The notes under the pieces are model-generated. The model saw nothing but the letters and a program-made list of their open reading frames with translations, ran no database searches and was not told the origin of the DNA. This document shows, piece by piece, positions 25,042 through 33,938 of a DNA stretch of 64,000 nt (position 1 is the first letter of the stretch; each line of letters starts with the position of its first letter). The translations under genes were made by a program, and so were the position numbers. Source of the DNA: Longispora albida DSM 44784 (GTDB taxonomy: Bacteria; Actinomycetota; Actinomycetes; Mycobacteriales; Micromonosporaceae). The stretch is from NCBI RefSeq assembly GCF_000379825.1, contig NZ_KB903816.1, positions 1-64,000 on the forward strand, given 5' to 3'.

Positions 25042-25457
25042 AGCGCCTCATGACCGGCCTGTACTGGTTCCTCGCCCTGGAGTTCATGCTCGGAGCTGTG
25101 ACCAAGTTCTGGCCTGGCGACACGATATTCAGCTCGGCGTACTCCGTGAAGTTCGCCGAGTGGGGTTACCCGGCCTGGATGCGCTTCGTGGTCGGCGCGC
25201 TGGAAGGCATCGCCGCCATCCTGCTCGTGATCCCCAACAAGCGAACGCGTTTCGTGGCCGCGACGACGCTGATGTTCGTGCTCACCGGCGCGGCCACCAC
25301 GCACATGGTCAACCACGACCCGGCAGTGGAGAGCTGGGCCGCGCCGGCCCACCTCGTCATCATGGGCATCCTCGCGCTGGCCAACTGGCCCGCCACCTGG
25401 AGAGACCTCCTGCGCGCTCCCGCCGCCGCCGCCGGAACACCGCTCCCGGCAAAATGA
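25038..25457 (+). CDS. DoxX-like integral membrane protein
   Basis: The protein has 139 residues with four hydrophobic helices (about 5-22, 48-66, 70-90 and 103-122), the DoxX-like four-TM layout, including a GALEGIAAILLVIP segment. It overlaps the upstream gene by 4 nt and has GAAAGGAC before the start. The family is linked to redox or thiol stress in actinobacteria, but the role here is inferred. It is convergent with the ABC importer operon, 7 bp away. Confidence 0.85.
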   Translation: MKRLMTGLYWFLALEFMLGAVTKFWPGDTIFSSAYSVKFAEWGYPAWMRFVVGALEGIAAILLVIPNKRTRFVAATTLMFVLTGAATTHMVNHDPAVESWAAPAHLVIMGILALANWPATWRDLLRAPAAAAGTPLPAK

Positions 25458-25464
25458 CGAACTT

Positions 25465-26580
25465 CTATCCCGTACCGGCCACCGCCGCCCCGTCCCCCGG
25501 CGCGTTCTCCGGGAAGTGGCAGGCGACACGGTGTCCGGGGCGGAGTTCGCGCAAAGGCGGCTCGATCTGACGGCACACGTCCTGGGCCTTCCAGCACCGC
25601 GTGTGGAACGGGCAGGCCGGCGGCGGGTCGAGCGGGCTCGGCACGTCGCCTTCGAGGCGGATGCGCTTCGGGCGTTTCGTGCTGGCCGGGCCGGGGATGG
25701 GCACCGCGGACATCAGGGCGACCGTGTAGGGGTGCATCGGCGTCTCGTACAGCGACTTCCGGGGGCCGAGCTCCGCGATCTTGCCGAGGTACATGACGGC
25801 GACCCGGTCGCTGATGTGCCGGACGACGGAGAGGTCGTGCGCGATAACCAGGTACGTCAGGCCGAGGGTGTCCTGGAGGTCCTCCAGCAGGTTGATCACC
25901 TGGGCCTGGATCGACACGTCCAGCGCGGACACCGGCTCGTCGGCGATGATCAGTTTCGGCTTGAGCGCGAGGGTGCGGGCGATGCCGATCCGCTGGCGCT
26001 GCCCGCCGGAGAACTCGTGCGGGTAGCGGTTGTAGTGCTCGGGGCTGAGGCCGACGAGTTCGAGGAGTTCCTGGACGGACTTCTTCACGCCCCCTTCCGT
26101 GCTGATCTTCTGGATCCGGAAGGGCGCCCCGACGATCGCGCCGACCGTGTGCCGGGGGTTGAGGCTGCTGTACGGGTCCTGGAAGATCATCTGGATGTCG
26201 CGGCGGAGCGGCCGCATCTGACCGGGCCGCAGGTGCGTGATGTCCCGGCCGTCGAACACGATCCGGCCGCTGGTCGGCTCGATGAGCCGGACGAGCAGCC
26301 GGCCGGTGGTCGTCTTGCCGCAGCCCGACTCGCCGACCAGGCCGAGCGTCTCGCCGGCCGTGACGGTGAAGCTGACCCCGTCGACGGCCTTGACGAGCTG
26401 CTTGGGCTTGAACAGTCCACTGTGGGCGGGGAAATGCTTGGTCAGCGCCTCGACTTCGAGCAGGGTCTCCCCCTGCGGCGCCTCCGGGGGTACCTCCAGC
26501 GGCACCACGTCCATCGGCCTGGCCACGAGATCCCGGCCAGCCTGGCCCCGCCCGGGCGAACCCTCACCGAAGCTGTTCAT
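25465..26580 (-). CDS. Oligopeptide-type ABC transporter ATP-binding protein (OppF/DppF-like)
   Basis: The protein has 371 residues. Walker A is GESGCGKTT, the signature is [15 protein letters not shown], Walker B is [12 protein letters not shown]. The C-terminal oligopeptide/dipeptide domain has the cysteine-containing motif [14 protein letters not shown]. The start overlaps the stop of the OppD-like gene by 4 nt. Last gene of the importer operon. An N-terminal extension of about 40 residues before the ATPase fold is a little longer than usual. Confidence 0.95.
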   Translation of the reverse strand: MNSFGEGSPGRGQAGRDLVARPMDVVPLEVPPEAPQGETLLEVEALTKHFPAHSGLFKPKQLVKAVDGVSFTVTAGETLGLVGESGCGKTTTGRLLVRLIEPTSGRIVFDGRDITHLRPGQMRPLRRDIQMIFQDPYSSLNPRHTVGAIVGAPFRIQKISTEGGVKKSVQELLELVGLSPEHYNRYPHEFSGGQRQRIGIARTLALKPKLIIADEPVSALDVSIQAQVINLLEDLQDTLGLTYLVIAHDLSVVRHISDRVAVMYLGKIAELGPRKSLYETPMHPYTVALMSAVPIPGPASTKRPKRIRLEGDVPSPLDPPPACPFHTRCWKAQDVCRQIEPPLRELRPGHRVACHFPENAPGDGAAVAGTG

Positions 26581-27596
26581 CGTCCACCCTCCACGGCTGG
26601 CCTGATGTCGTGCTGCCAGATCCGGCGGCGTTCCTCCACGGGTATGTGGCAGGCGACCCTGTGGCCCGGTGCCACCTCGGTCAGCGGCGGGACGAGGGTG
26701 CGGCTGGCCAGGTCGGCGTACGGGCAGCGGGGGTGGAAGGCGCAGCCAGCCGGTACGTTGATCATGCTCGGCGGGGTGCCCTTGATCTGGAGCAGCCGGT
26801 CCGTCGGCTCCGCGTCCAGCCGGGGCATCGAGCCGAGCAGGCCCCAGGTGTAGGGATGCTCGGGGGCGGTGAAGAGGTCCTCGGCGCTGGCGTACTCGGC
26901 GGCCCGGCCCGCGTACATGACGAGGATGTTGTCGGAGAGTTCCGAGACGACGCCGAGGTCGTGGGTGATGAGGATGACGGCGGTGTTGAAGTCGCGTTGC
27001 AGGTCGCGGATCAGGTCGAGGATCTGGGCCTGCACGGTGACGTCGAGCGCCGTCGTCGGCTCGTCGGCGATCAGCAGCTCGGGATCGCAGGACAACGCCA
27101 TCGCGATCATGGCGCGCTGCCGCATGCCGCCGGAGAACTGGTGCGGGTAGTCGTCGACCCGCTTGTCCGGCCGGGGGATGCCGACCCTGTTCAGCATGTC
27201 GATCGCGTGCTTGCGGGCCACGGCCTTGGTGACGCGGTGGTGGATCCGGTACGCCTCGATGATCTGCTGGCCGACGCTGTAGAACGGGTGCATCGCCGAG
27301 AGCGGGTCCTGGAAGATCATGGCCATCTTCCGGCCGCGCAGCTTCCGCACCTCCTCGCTCGACGCGTCGAGCAGCGAGATCCCGTCGAGCCAGATCTCCC
27401 CGGATCGCTTCGCGCCCTTCAGCAGGCCCATGATCGCCAGGCTGGTGACCGACTTCCCCGAGCCGGACTCCCCCACGATGCCGAGCGTCTCGCCGCGTGC
27501 CACGCCGAACGACACGTCGTTCACCGACCTGACCAGCCCGTCGTCGGTCGGGAAGGACACCTGGAGGTCCTTGACCTGGAGGAAGGGTGCGGTCAT
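26577..27596 (-). CDS. Oligopeptide-type ABC transporter ATP-binding protein (OppD/DppD-like)
   Basis: The protein has 339 residues. Walker A is GESGSGKSV, the signature is [15 protein letters not shown], Walker B is [12 protein letters not shown], and the C-terminal motif [12 protein letters not shown] is typical of the Opp/Dpp ATPases. ATGA overlaps occur with both neighbouring genes. It energises the importer together with the OppF-like ATPase. Confidence 0.95.
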   Translation of the reverse strand: MTAPFLQVKDLQVSFPTDDGLVRSVNDVSFGVARGETLGIVGESGSGKSVTSLAIMGLLKGAKRSGEIWLDGISLLDASSEEVRKLRGRKMAMIFQDPLSAMHPFYSVGQQIIEAYRIHHRVTKAVARKHAIDMLNRVGIPRPDKRVDDYPHQFSGGMRQRAMIAMALSCDPELLIADEPTTALDVTVQAQILDLIRDLQRDFNTAVILITHDLGVVSELSDNILVMYAGRAAEYASAEDLFTAPEHPYTWGLLGSMPRLDAEPTDRLLQIKGTPPSMINVPAGCAFHPRCPYADLASRTLVPPLTEVAPGHRVACHIPVEERRRIWQHDIRPAVEGGR

Positions 27597-28588
27597 GACA
27601 GCCTCACGCGCGGGTCGGCGACCGCGTAGAGCAGGTCGACGATCAGGTTGGCGACCACGATGAAGAAGGCGGCCAGCATCGTCACGCCCAGCACCTGCGG
27701 CAGGTCGTTGTTGTTGATCGCGTCGATCGCGTAGCGGCCGATGCCGGGCAGGGAGAACGTGCTCTCCGTCAGCACGGCCCCGCCCAGCAGCAGCCCGATG
27801 TCCAGGCCGAACACGGTCAGGATCGGGGTCAGGGTCGCCCGGAGCGCGTGCCTGGTGACAACGATGCGCTCGGGTAGACCCTTGGCACGTGCCGTCCGGA
27901 TGTAGTCCTCACCCATCGTCTCCAGCATGCCGGCCCTGGTCAGCCGGGCATACAGCGCCGCGTAGAGGAACGCGAGCGTGATCCAGGGCAGCAGCAGGTT
28001 CTTCGCCCAGGCCAGTGGGTCGTCGGTGATCGACACGTAGCTCACGCCGGTCGGCAGGAACAACGCCAGCGACAGCAGACCCGTGAAGAAGATGGGTAAG
28101 GAAACCCCGGCCAGAGCCGTGATCATGGCTGCCCGGTCGAAGAACGAGCCCTTTCTCAAGGCCGACAGGACCCCGATCGACACCCCGGCCAGCAGCCACA
28201 GCACCGAGGCGCCGAAGGCCAGCGAGGCTGTCACCTCCATCCGGTCCACCAGGTCGGGCCACACCGGGCGCTGCGTTTTGAAGGAATAGCCAAAACAGGG
28301 CGGAGGACAATATTCGGTACTGGGACCGAAGGAGTACTCCCGCCCGGCGACGATGCCCTTCACGAACCGGCCGTACTGCACCGTGATCGGCTGGTCCAGC
28401 CCCAGCTTCACCTTCGTCGCCTCGATCTCGGCCTGGCTCGGGTCCTTACCGACGTACTGGGCTGCCAGCTGGTCGACCGTCTGGCCGGCCAGGCGCGGTA
28501 CCACGAAGAAGATCGCGAAGGTCACCATGCTGGTGACGACCAGCAGCAGTACCGCGCCCAGCGCCCGCCGGATCACGAACCCGGCCAT
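27593..28588 (-). CDS. Oligopeptide-type ABC transporter permease (OppB/DppB-like)
   Basis: The protein has 331 residues. The N-terminal [23 protein letters not shown] is followed by a soluble segment and five more TMs. The EAA loop with [20 protein letters not shown] contacts the ATPases. The periplasmic loop 40-110 contains two cysteines (YCPPPC), which is not usual. The start follows the solute-binding-protein stop by 9 nt, and the stop overlaps oppD by ATGA. Confidence 0.94.
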   Translation of the reverse strand: MAGFVIRRALGAVLLLVVTSMVTFAIFFVVPRLAGQTVDQLAAQYVGKDPSQAEIEATKVKLGLDQPITVQYGRFVKGIVAGREYSFGPSTEYCPPPCFGYSFKTQRPVWPDLVDRMEVTASLAFGASVLWLLAGVSIGVLSALRKGSFFDRAAMITALAGVSLPIFFTGLLSLALFLPTGVSYVSITDDPLAWAKNLLLPWITLAFLYAALYARLTRAGMLETMGEDYIRTARAKGLPERIVVTRHALRATLTPILTVFGLDIGLLLGGAVLTESTFSLPGIGRYAIDAINNNDLPQVLGVTMLAAFFIVVANLIVDLLYAVADPRVRLS

Positions 28589-28597
28589 GCCTGCCCC

Positions 28598-30328
28598 CTA
28601 GCCCTTCCCGAGCCCGACGTAGTCGTACATGCCGAACGGGTACGAGATGAACACGTTCGTCATCGCCGGGTTGCGGTAGAGGAGGCCCTTGCCGTACAGG
28701 AACGGCACCACGGAGGCGTGTTCCATCGCGGCCTTGTCGATCTGGCCGTAGATGGTCTCGCGTTCCTTGGCGTCGGTGCTCGCCGCCGCCTTGTCGAACA
28801 TCGCGTTGATCTCCGGGACGTTCATCTCCTGCACGTTGGTGTTGCCCTGTGCCTTGATGGTCCGGCCGTCCACCAGCTGCTGGAGGAAGCCGTAGCCGGT
28901 CGGCCAGTCGGCCTGCCAGCCGTGGAAGGCGATCCCGATCTGGTTGCCCTTCATGTACTCGGGCGCGCCGGCGAAGCGGGTGAAGTACTGGCCCGCGGGC
29001 ACCGAGCGGATCTCCGCCTTGATGTTCACCTTCCCCAGCGCCTGCTGGAGCGCCTCGCCGGCTGCCACCTCGTTCGGCCGGTCGGCACGGAGCAGGATCT
29101 TGGTCTCGAAGCCGTCCGGCCTGCCGCACCTGGTCAGCGCGTCCTTGGCCTTGGCCACGTCACCCTTGCTCTCCGGCGTCGCGTACAGGTCGAACTTCTG
29201 GTACCCGACGATGGTCGGCGGCAGCATCGTCGTCGCCACGTCGCCACCTGCGATCGGCCCGCCGTACGCGGTCTGGAGCGCCACCTTGTCCGTCGCGTAC
29301 TGGACGGCCTTGCGGCACTCGATGTTGTCGAACGGCGCGACCTTCTCGTCCATCACGAAGAACCACAGCCGGCCGGTGAAGGTGTTGTCGGAGTTCTTCT
29401 TCAGGTTCGGGTCGGACAGCACCCGGGACCGGGCGGCGGCCTGCATGCCGGAGCCCGCGATGTCGGCGTCGAGCGAGCCGGCCAGTAGCCGGTTGTCGAT
29501 GTCCTCAGCGTTCACCTTCAGCTTCACGTCGATCTTGTCGACGAGCTGCTTGCGGTTCGGGTCGGAGCTGTCCCAGTTCGGGTTCTTGCTCAGCACGAAC
29601 TGCTTGCCAGGCTCGTAGGTGTCCACTTTGTACGAACCGGTGGACATCGGGTGCTCCTGGTACTTGGCACCCGTGTCCTTGGCCTGCGGCACCGGAATCG
29701 TCTGCGGGCTGGACACCAGGAAGTCGAAGTCACCGAACGGCTGCTTCAGCTTGAACACGACCGTCGTGTCGTCCGGCGTCTGGATGCCGGTGAAGGCGTT
29801 GATGTCCGTGTTCTTGTACGGGCCGGTGTAGGTACCGGCGTCGAGCAGGTCCACGAAGTACGTGGGGCCGTTCGGCAGGACGTCACGGGCGTAGGTCCGC
29901 GCGACGGCGTACTTGACGTCCTTCGCGGTCACCGGAGTGCCGTCCTCGTACTTGATGCCCGGCTTGAGCTTGTAGGTGACCGTCCGCCCGCCGTCACTCA
30001 CCTCGCCGAGGTTCTGCGCGAGGTCGGGTACGAGGGTCAGCCCGTCCTTGCCGGCCGCCGGTTTGAACGTGGTCAGCGCCCGGCCGTACAACCGCGCGAA
30101 GTTCCACGAGAAGGCGTAGTACGTGTTACCGGGATCGATCGAGTCCCAGTCGTCGGACAGCGCCAGGTTCAGCGTGCCGCCCGTCTTCGCCGACTGGTTC
30201 ACGATCGAGGCGTCGGCCGCGTTGAACTCCGCGGTGCCGCCGTTGTCCTTGTCGTCCCCGCTGGAACACGCCGTGACCCCGAGGGCCAGGGCCACGACCG
30301 CCGCTAGACCGGTCTTCTTCATCATCAT
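28598..30328 (-). CDS. Family 5 extracellular solute-binding lipoprotein (OppA-like)
   Basis: The protein has 576 residues. The first of three ATGs (30328) is preferred because GAGGGGG lies 8 nt upstream; a GTG at 30337 would be too close. The signal peptide MMMKKTGLAAVVALALGVTAC ends in a lipobox (VTAC), so the protein is lipid-anchored outside the membrane. The SBP_bac_5 pattern is clear (TYKLKPGIKYEDGTPVTAKDVKYA, then VFKLKQPFGDF). It captures peptides or related solutes for the importer. The gene lies between the two permease genes, which is not the common order. Confidence 0.94.
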   Translation of the reverse strand: MMMKKTGLAAVVALALGVTACSSGDDKDNGGTAEFNAADASIVNQSAKTGGTLNLALSDDWDSIDPGNTYYAFSWNFARLYGRALTTFKPAAGKDGLTLVPDLAQNLGEVSDGGRTVTYKLKPGIKYEDGTPVTAKDVKYAVARTYARDVLPNGPTYFVDLLDAGTYTGPYKNTDINAFTGIQTPDDTTVVFKLKQPFGDFDFLVSSPQTIPVPQAKDTGAKYQEHPMSTGSYKVDTYEPGKQFVLSKNPNWDSSDPNRKQLVDKIDVKLKVNAEDIDNRLLAGSLDADIAGSGMQAAARSRVLSDPNLKKNSDNTFTGRLWFFVMDEKVAPFDNIECRKAVQYATDKVALQTAYGGPIAGGDVATTMLPPTIVGYQKFDLYATPESKGDVAKAKDALTRCGRPDGFETKILLRADRPNEVAAGEALQQALGKVNIKAEIRSVPAGQYFTRFAGAPEYMKGNQIGIAFHGWQADWPTGYGFLQQLVDGRTIKAQGNTNVQEMNVPEINAMFDKAAASTDAKERETIYGQIDKAAMEHASVVPFLYGKGLLYRNPAMTNVFISYPFGMYDYVGLGKG

Positions 30329-30362
30329 GGTGTCCACCCCCTCGGGTGTCCGCTGTTGGTTG

Positions 30363-31364
30363 TCACCGGGCGCGCGGGTCGAGCGCGTCGCGCAGCCCGT
30401 CGCCCAGCAGGTTGAAGGCCATCACCGTGACGAAGATGGCCAGGCCCGGCACCACCAGGTACATCGGGGCGACGGAGTAGAACGGCACAGCGTCGGCCAG
30501 CATCTTGCCCCAGGACGGGGTGGGTGGCCGGATGCCGACGCCGAGGAAGGACAGCGCGGCCTCGAACAGGATGTTGGCGGGGATCATCAGCGTCGAGTAC
30601 ACGAGGATCGGGGCCGCGAGGTTCGGCAGCATCTCCTTGAACATCACCCACCGGCCGCGCGCGCCCAGGCTGCGGGCGGCGTCGACGAACTCGCGCTCGC
30701 GCAGCGACAGCGTCTGCCCCCGGATGATCCGGCCGATGTACGGCCAGTTGAAGAAGCCGATGATGAAGACGAGTACAGCGATCCGGAGCGTGTTGCCGCT
30801 CAGCCCGAAGGCCCGGTCGGGGATCACCCCGGCCAGGGCCAGCGCGAACAGCAGCAGCGGGAACGCGAGGAAGGCATCCATCAGGCGGCTGATCAGGGTG
30901 TCGACCCAGCCGCCGAAGTACCCGGCGACGATGCCCATCAGGGTGCCGATCGCGACGGAGACCAGGGTCGCGAGGAAGCCGATCAGGAGGGAGATCTGCG
31001 CGCCGTACAGGATCCGGCTGAACACGTCACGGCCGGAGCGTGGCTCGACGCCCAGCGGGTGCTCCCAGCTGAACCCGGCGAAGGTTCCCTCACCCTTCGG
31101 CTTGCTGAACGTGGGGTCGACCAGGTCCTGGTGGAAGTCGGTCGGCGAGCCGCCGGTGATCCGGGTGAGGAGCGGGGCGGCGATGGCCGCCAGGATCAGG
31201 ACGACGATCACGACGCCGCCGGCCAGCGCGACCCTGTCGCGGCGCAGTCTCAGCCAGGCGATCTGGCCCAGCGACCGGCCCTCGATGGCACGCCCGGCCC
31301 CCGCCAGGACCGCTTCGGGCTGGGCCTGGGTGGCCGTTTCCGGTACATCGAGCGGACTGGTCAT
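30363..31364 (-). CDS. Oligopeptide-type ABC transporter permease (OppC/DppC-like)
   Basis: The protein has 333 residues. An N-terminal cytoplasmic segment is followed by a first TM (about 48-68), a periplasmic loop with GVEPRSGRDVFSRILYGAQ (an OppC hallmark), five TMs and the EAA loop VDAARSLGARGRWVMFKEMLPN. GGGGA precedes the ATG at 31364. First gene of the operon, ahead of the solute-binding protein. No operator is obvious in the 157 bp upstream. Confidence 0.94.
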   Translation of the reverse strand: MTSPLDVPETATQAQPEAVLAGAGRAIEGRSLGQIAWLRLRRDRVALAGGVVIVVLILAAIAAPLLTRITGGSPTDFHQDLVDPTFSKPKGEGTFAGFSWEHPLGVEPRSGRDVFSRILYGAQISLLIGFLATLVSVAIGTLMGIVAGYFGGWVDTLISRLMDAFLAFPLLLFALALAGVIPDRAFGLSGNTLRIAVLVFIIGFFNWPYIGRIIRGQTLSLREREFVDAARSLGARGRWVMFKEMLPNLAAPILVYSTLMIPANILFEAALSFLGVGIRPPTPSWGKMLADAVPFYSVAPMYLVVPGLAIFVTVMAFNLLGDGLRDALDPRAR

Positions 31365-31522
31365 CGCACCGTCCCCGTAGTACGGAACGTTGCCCGACCG
31401 GCAGCCTGCGCGGCCACCCCCGTGACCCGATCAGGGCCTCACAGTCCCCAATCCTAGCCCGCTATATCCGTTATTCCCGGACGCTTGCCAGCGCTCCACA
31501 CATCTCTCGTACATAGGGCCAA

Positions 31523-31927
31523 TCAGCTGTAATCCGACCAGAAAGCACGCTCGTCCGGATCGAGCGGCCTCGACTTCTTCCCCTCGTACGAGTACGCGAC
31601 CAGCACGCACTCGCACGAGGCCACCAGGTCCTCCCCGTCGTACATCTCCTGGCTCAGCGTCCACGACGACGTCCCGAGCTTGCTGGCCCAGGTCTCCACG
31701 CGCAGCAGCAGCCCCGGCCGGTACTCCACCGGATAGCGGTAGTCCACAGCGACCCGCGCCGCGATGTACCCCCGGTCGCCGGGCGCACCGGCCAGCCCCG
31801 ACGGCGACGTGGACAGCAGTTCCATCCGGGCATCCTCGAAATAGGACAGATACCGCGAGTGGTTCACGTGCCCGAGCTGGTCGGGGTCCGACCACCGGAC
31901 CTGGGCGTGGTGCACAGCTTTAGCCAT
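31523..31927 (-). CDS. Acyl-CoA thioesterase (hot-dog fold, 4HBT)
   Basis: The protein has 134 residues. The hot-dog motif VRWSDPDQLGHVNHSRYLSYFEDAR contains the Asp and the His/Asn of 4-hydroxybenzoyl-CoA thioesterase-like enzymes. It hydrolyses acyl-CoA thioesters in the cytoplasm; the chain length is unknown. The ATG at 31927 is chosen because TATGTT lies 6 nt upstream (leaderless). An alternative ATG at 31954 would fall inside the hairpin downstream of the carbonic anhydrase gene. The promoter therefore abuts a terminator-like hairpin. Confidence 0.88.
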   Translation of the reverse strand: MAKAVHHAQVRWSDPDQLGHVNHSRYLSYFEDARMELLSTSPSGLAGAPGDRGYIAARVAVDYRYPVEYRPGLLLRVETWASKLGTSSWTLSQEMYDGEDLVASCECVLVAYSYEGKKSRPLDPDERAFWSDYS

Positions 31928-31933
31928 GCCGAG

Positions 31934-31939
31934 AACATA
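31934..31939 (-). promoter_or_regulatory. -10 element TATGTT, leaderless start of the thioesterase gene
   Basis: TATGTT on the minus strand ends 6 nt before the ATG at 31927. It directly follows the hairpin at 31941-31982, so any -35 contact would lie inside the hairpin stem. Confidence 0.45.
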
Positions 31940-31940
31940 C

Positions 31941-31982
31941 GTGGGACCCCTCACGTCGTGATAGCGACGTGAGGGGTCCCAC
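31941..31982 (-). terminator. 42-nt hairpin after the carbonic anhydrase gene (shared stem family)
   Basis: GTGGGACCCCTCACGTCG pairs perfectly with its mirror over 18 bp around a 6-nt loop. It starts 2 nt after the stop of the SulP-carbonic anhydrase gene. The same 13-bp stem base GTGGGACCCCTCA and the same total length (42 nt) recur after ppdK at 47015. No U-tract. Confidence 0.75.
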
Positions 31983-31984
31983 GA

Positions 31985-33472
31985 TCATGAAGCCGGGACC
32001 TCCACAAGCTTGCCGGTGTCCGGGCAGACCCGGCTGACCTTCGCAGCGCCGATGTCGAAGTACAGCCCGTGCAGCCGGAGCCGCCCGGCGGCGATGGCCT
32101 CCGCGACCGCCGGGTATGTCCGCAGGTGGGCGAGCTGCTGGAGGACGTTCATCCGGCCCAGCCACTCGTGGCCCTTCACACTCGCCGACTCCGGCCAGGC
32201 CCGGGTCTCCCGGAACAGCCGGACGCTCGGCGTCACGTGCCGCAGCCACTGGCCGAGGTGCCCGCCGAGCTGCTTGCCGCTCAGCGTGGCCTTCATGGCC
32301 CCGCAGTCGGAGTGGCCGCAGACCGCGATCGAGGTGACGCCCAGTTTCACCGCGAACTCGATCGCCGCGCCGATCGACGGGTCGATGCCGTGCTGGGGCA
32401 CCAGATTCCCCACGTTACGGACGCAGAACAGGTCCCCGGGCCCGCTCATGGTGATCACGTTCGGTACCACGCGCGAATCGGCGCACGTGATGAAGAACTG
32501 CTCCGGCTGCTGCCCGTCCGCGAGATCCATCAGGTACGGCCGGACGAGTTCCGCCCCGCGCCGCTGGAACTCGGCCACCCCCGTCGTGATCGGATCCCGG
32601 CTCGCCCTGGCCCACGACCCCCACGGCGCGAGGAACCGGCGCGGCGGGCCGGGCAGCGTCTTGCGCAGCAGCGGGTGCCGGGCGCCTGCCCGCTGGTACC
32701 AGCTGTCGTGAACCTCCTCCACCATCACCCGGCCGCCGAGCTGCTCCTGCTCCTCGCGCCAGGTCCGCAGCGCCTCGAAGGCCGCGTGGTCGAGGAAGTC
32801 CACGTGCAGCTCGAGGGTCACGGCCGAGCCGGGCGGCACGGCGCGCAGCTCGCGGAGCAGCCGGCCGACGCCGAGGAAGACGAGCGTGCCGCGCACGGTG
32901 ACCCGCCAGCCGGCGTCCTCGCACGGGGCGACCGTGACCGTGCAGTGGGTCAGCCGGTACACGGAGACGGCCAGGGCCGCGAGCAGCCCGAGCACCACCC
33001 CGGCGACCAGCCCGCCGAAGAGCACACCGGCGGCGGTGACCACGTACGTGAGGATCTCGTGATGCCGCCAGAAGGTCCGCAGGTGGGCCACGCCGATCAG
33101 CTTGATCCCGCGCACCCCGCCAAGTACCCCGGCAGCGACGGCGATCGCCCCGACGATCAGGGTGTGCTGGAGCCCGCCGTCACCTTCCGGCCACAGCCGG
33201 ACGATATCGGGCAGGTCGAGCAAAGCGTGCACCTGGTCGAGCACGATCGTCGCCGCGGCACCCGTCAGCGCCCCGTGCACGACGGCGGGAGACAGTCTCA
33301 GCGTGCCCGGCCCGAGCCGCGTCGCCCCCAGGACGAACCGGACACCAGCGGCACCGAGGACCACCGCGCTCGCGACCGGCCAGCCGTACTCGTGACTGAG
33401 CCCACCAGCGAGAATGAGCACGGCAAGCGGCAGTTCCAGCCGAGTAATTACGCTACGCATGTACACAGTCAC
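31985..33472 (-). CDS. SulP-like membrane domain fused to beta-carbonic anhydrase (shortened transporter)
   Basis: The protein has 495 residues. The N-terminal about 175 residues contain roughly five hydrophobic segments related to the end of the SulP anion-transporter core; a full core has 10-14 helices. A STAS-like region follows (about 190-260). Residues about 285-495 form a beta-carbonic anhydrase with Zn ligands Cys330, His387 and Cys390 and the Asp332-Arg334 dyad (CADSR, CGHSDCGA). It hydrates CO2; full-length relatives couple this to bicarbonate transport. An ATG at 33460 is an alternative start. With so few helices it may anchor rather than transport. Confidence 0.88.
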   Translation of the reverse strand: MTVYMRSVITRLELPLAVLILAGGLSHEYGWPVASAVVLGAAGVRFVLGATRLGPGTLRLSPAVVHGALTGAAATIVLDQVHALLDLPDIVRLWPEGDGGLQHTLIVGAIAVAAGVLGGVRGIKLIGVAHLRTFWRHHEILTYVVTAAGVLFGGLVAGVVLGLLAALAVSVYRLTHCTVTVAPCEDAGWRVTVRGTLVFLGVGRLLRELRAVPPGSAVTLELHVDFLDHAAFEALRTWREEQEQLGGRVMVEEVHDSWYQRAGARHPLLRKTLPGPPRRFLAPWGSWARASRDPITTGVAEFQRRGAELVRPYLMDLADGQQPEQFFITCADSRVVPNVITMSGPGDLFCVRNVGNLVPQHGIDPSIGAAIEFAVKLGVTSIAVCGHSDCGAMKATLSGKQLGGHLGQWLRHVTPSVRLFRETRAWPESASVKGHEWLGRMNVLQQLAHLRTYPAVAEAIAAGRLRLHGLYFDIGAAKVSRVCPDTGKLVEVPAS

Positions 33473-33476
33473 ACAT

Positions 33477-33490
33477 TGTGACGTGTCACA
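33477..33490. promoter_or_regulatory. Inverted repeat TGTGAC-2 bp-GTCACA near the carbonic anhydrase start
   Basis: TGTGAC (33477-33482) and GTCACA (33485-33490) are perfect complements separated by 2 bp. The site is just upstream of the carbonic anhydrase gene and about 30 bp upstream of the cold-shock -10. It could bind a repressor acting on either gene. The half-site resembles a CRP half-site, but the spacer is too short for CRP. Confidence 0.35.
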
Positions 33491-33496
33491 TAGGGG

Positions 33497-33525
33497 GTGT
33501 CACCACCCGCCCAGGGTGCTAACCT
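33497..33525 (+). promoter_or_regulatory. Promoter of the cold-shock gene
   Basis: GTGTCA (33497-33502, 4 of 6 matches to TTGACA), 17 bp, then TAACCT (33520-33525). Transcription would start near 33532, giving a leader of about 147 nt before the ATG at 33679. Long leaders are typical of cold-shock mRNAs. Confidence 0.5.
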
Positions 33526-33678
33526 TCGGTGAGGTTGCAGTCATAGCTTTTTGGCACGTGCTTGTTACGCCCGCAAAGTTTGTGACAGGCGGGCGTTCGC
33601 TTTCCCGAGTTGACGTTCGTCGCAGCCGGCCAGCCCACGAGGTGTGGGGTGGAGCTAGCTACGTTTCAGGGAGAGCGC

Positions 33679-33882
33679 ATGGCGCAGGGCACCGTGAAGT
33701 GGTTCAACGCTGAAAAGGGCTACGGGTTCATCACGCCGGATGGTGGCGGCGCGGACCTGTTCGTTCACTTCTCAGCTATTCAGTCGAGCGGCTACCGCTC
33801 CCTGGAGGAGAACCAGCGGGTCGAGTTCGAGGTCACCACGGGCCAGAAGGGCCCGCAGGCCGACCAGGTTCGCCCGCTGTAA
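33679..33882 (+). CDS. csp: Cold-shock domain protein
   Basis: The protein has 67 residues, the full length of a CspA-type protein. RNP1 is KGYGFIT and RNP2 is LFVHFSAI; it begins [17 protein letters not shown]. It binds single-stranded RNA or DNA and melts secondary structure. AGGGAGAG precedes the start. The leader is long and a strong terminator hairpin follows the stop, so it is a monocistronic unit. Confidence 0.97.
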   Translation: MAQGTVKWFNAEKGYGFITPDGGGADLFVHFSAIQSSGYRSLEENQRVEFEVTTGQKGPQADQVRPL

Positions 33883-33893
33883 CTACAGCCACT

Positions 33894-33931
33894 CACGGGC
33901 TTGTGCTATATGCACAAGCCCGTGTTTGCTT
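33894..33931 (+). terminator. Rho-independent terminator of the cold-shock gene
   Basis: The stem CACGGGCTTGTGC pairs perfectly with GCACAAGCCCGTG around a 5-nt loop (TATAT) and is followed by TTTGCTTT. It lies 12 nt after the stop codon. Confidence 0.9.
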
Positions 33932-33938
33932 TCTGGTG

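Noticed and set aside
33477-33490. CRP/GlxR binding site
   Set aside because: Half-sites fit partly, but the spacer is 2 bp, not the required 6 bp between TGTGA and TCACA.
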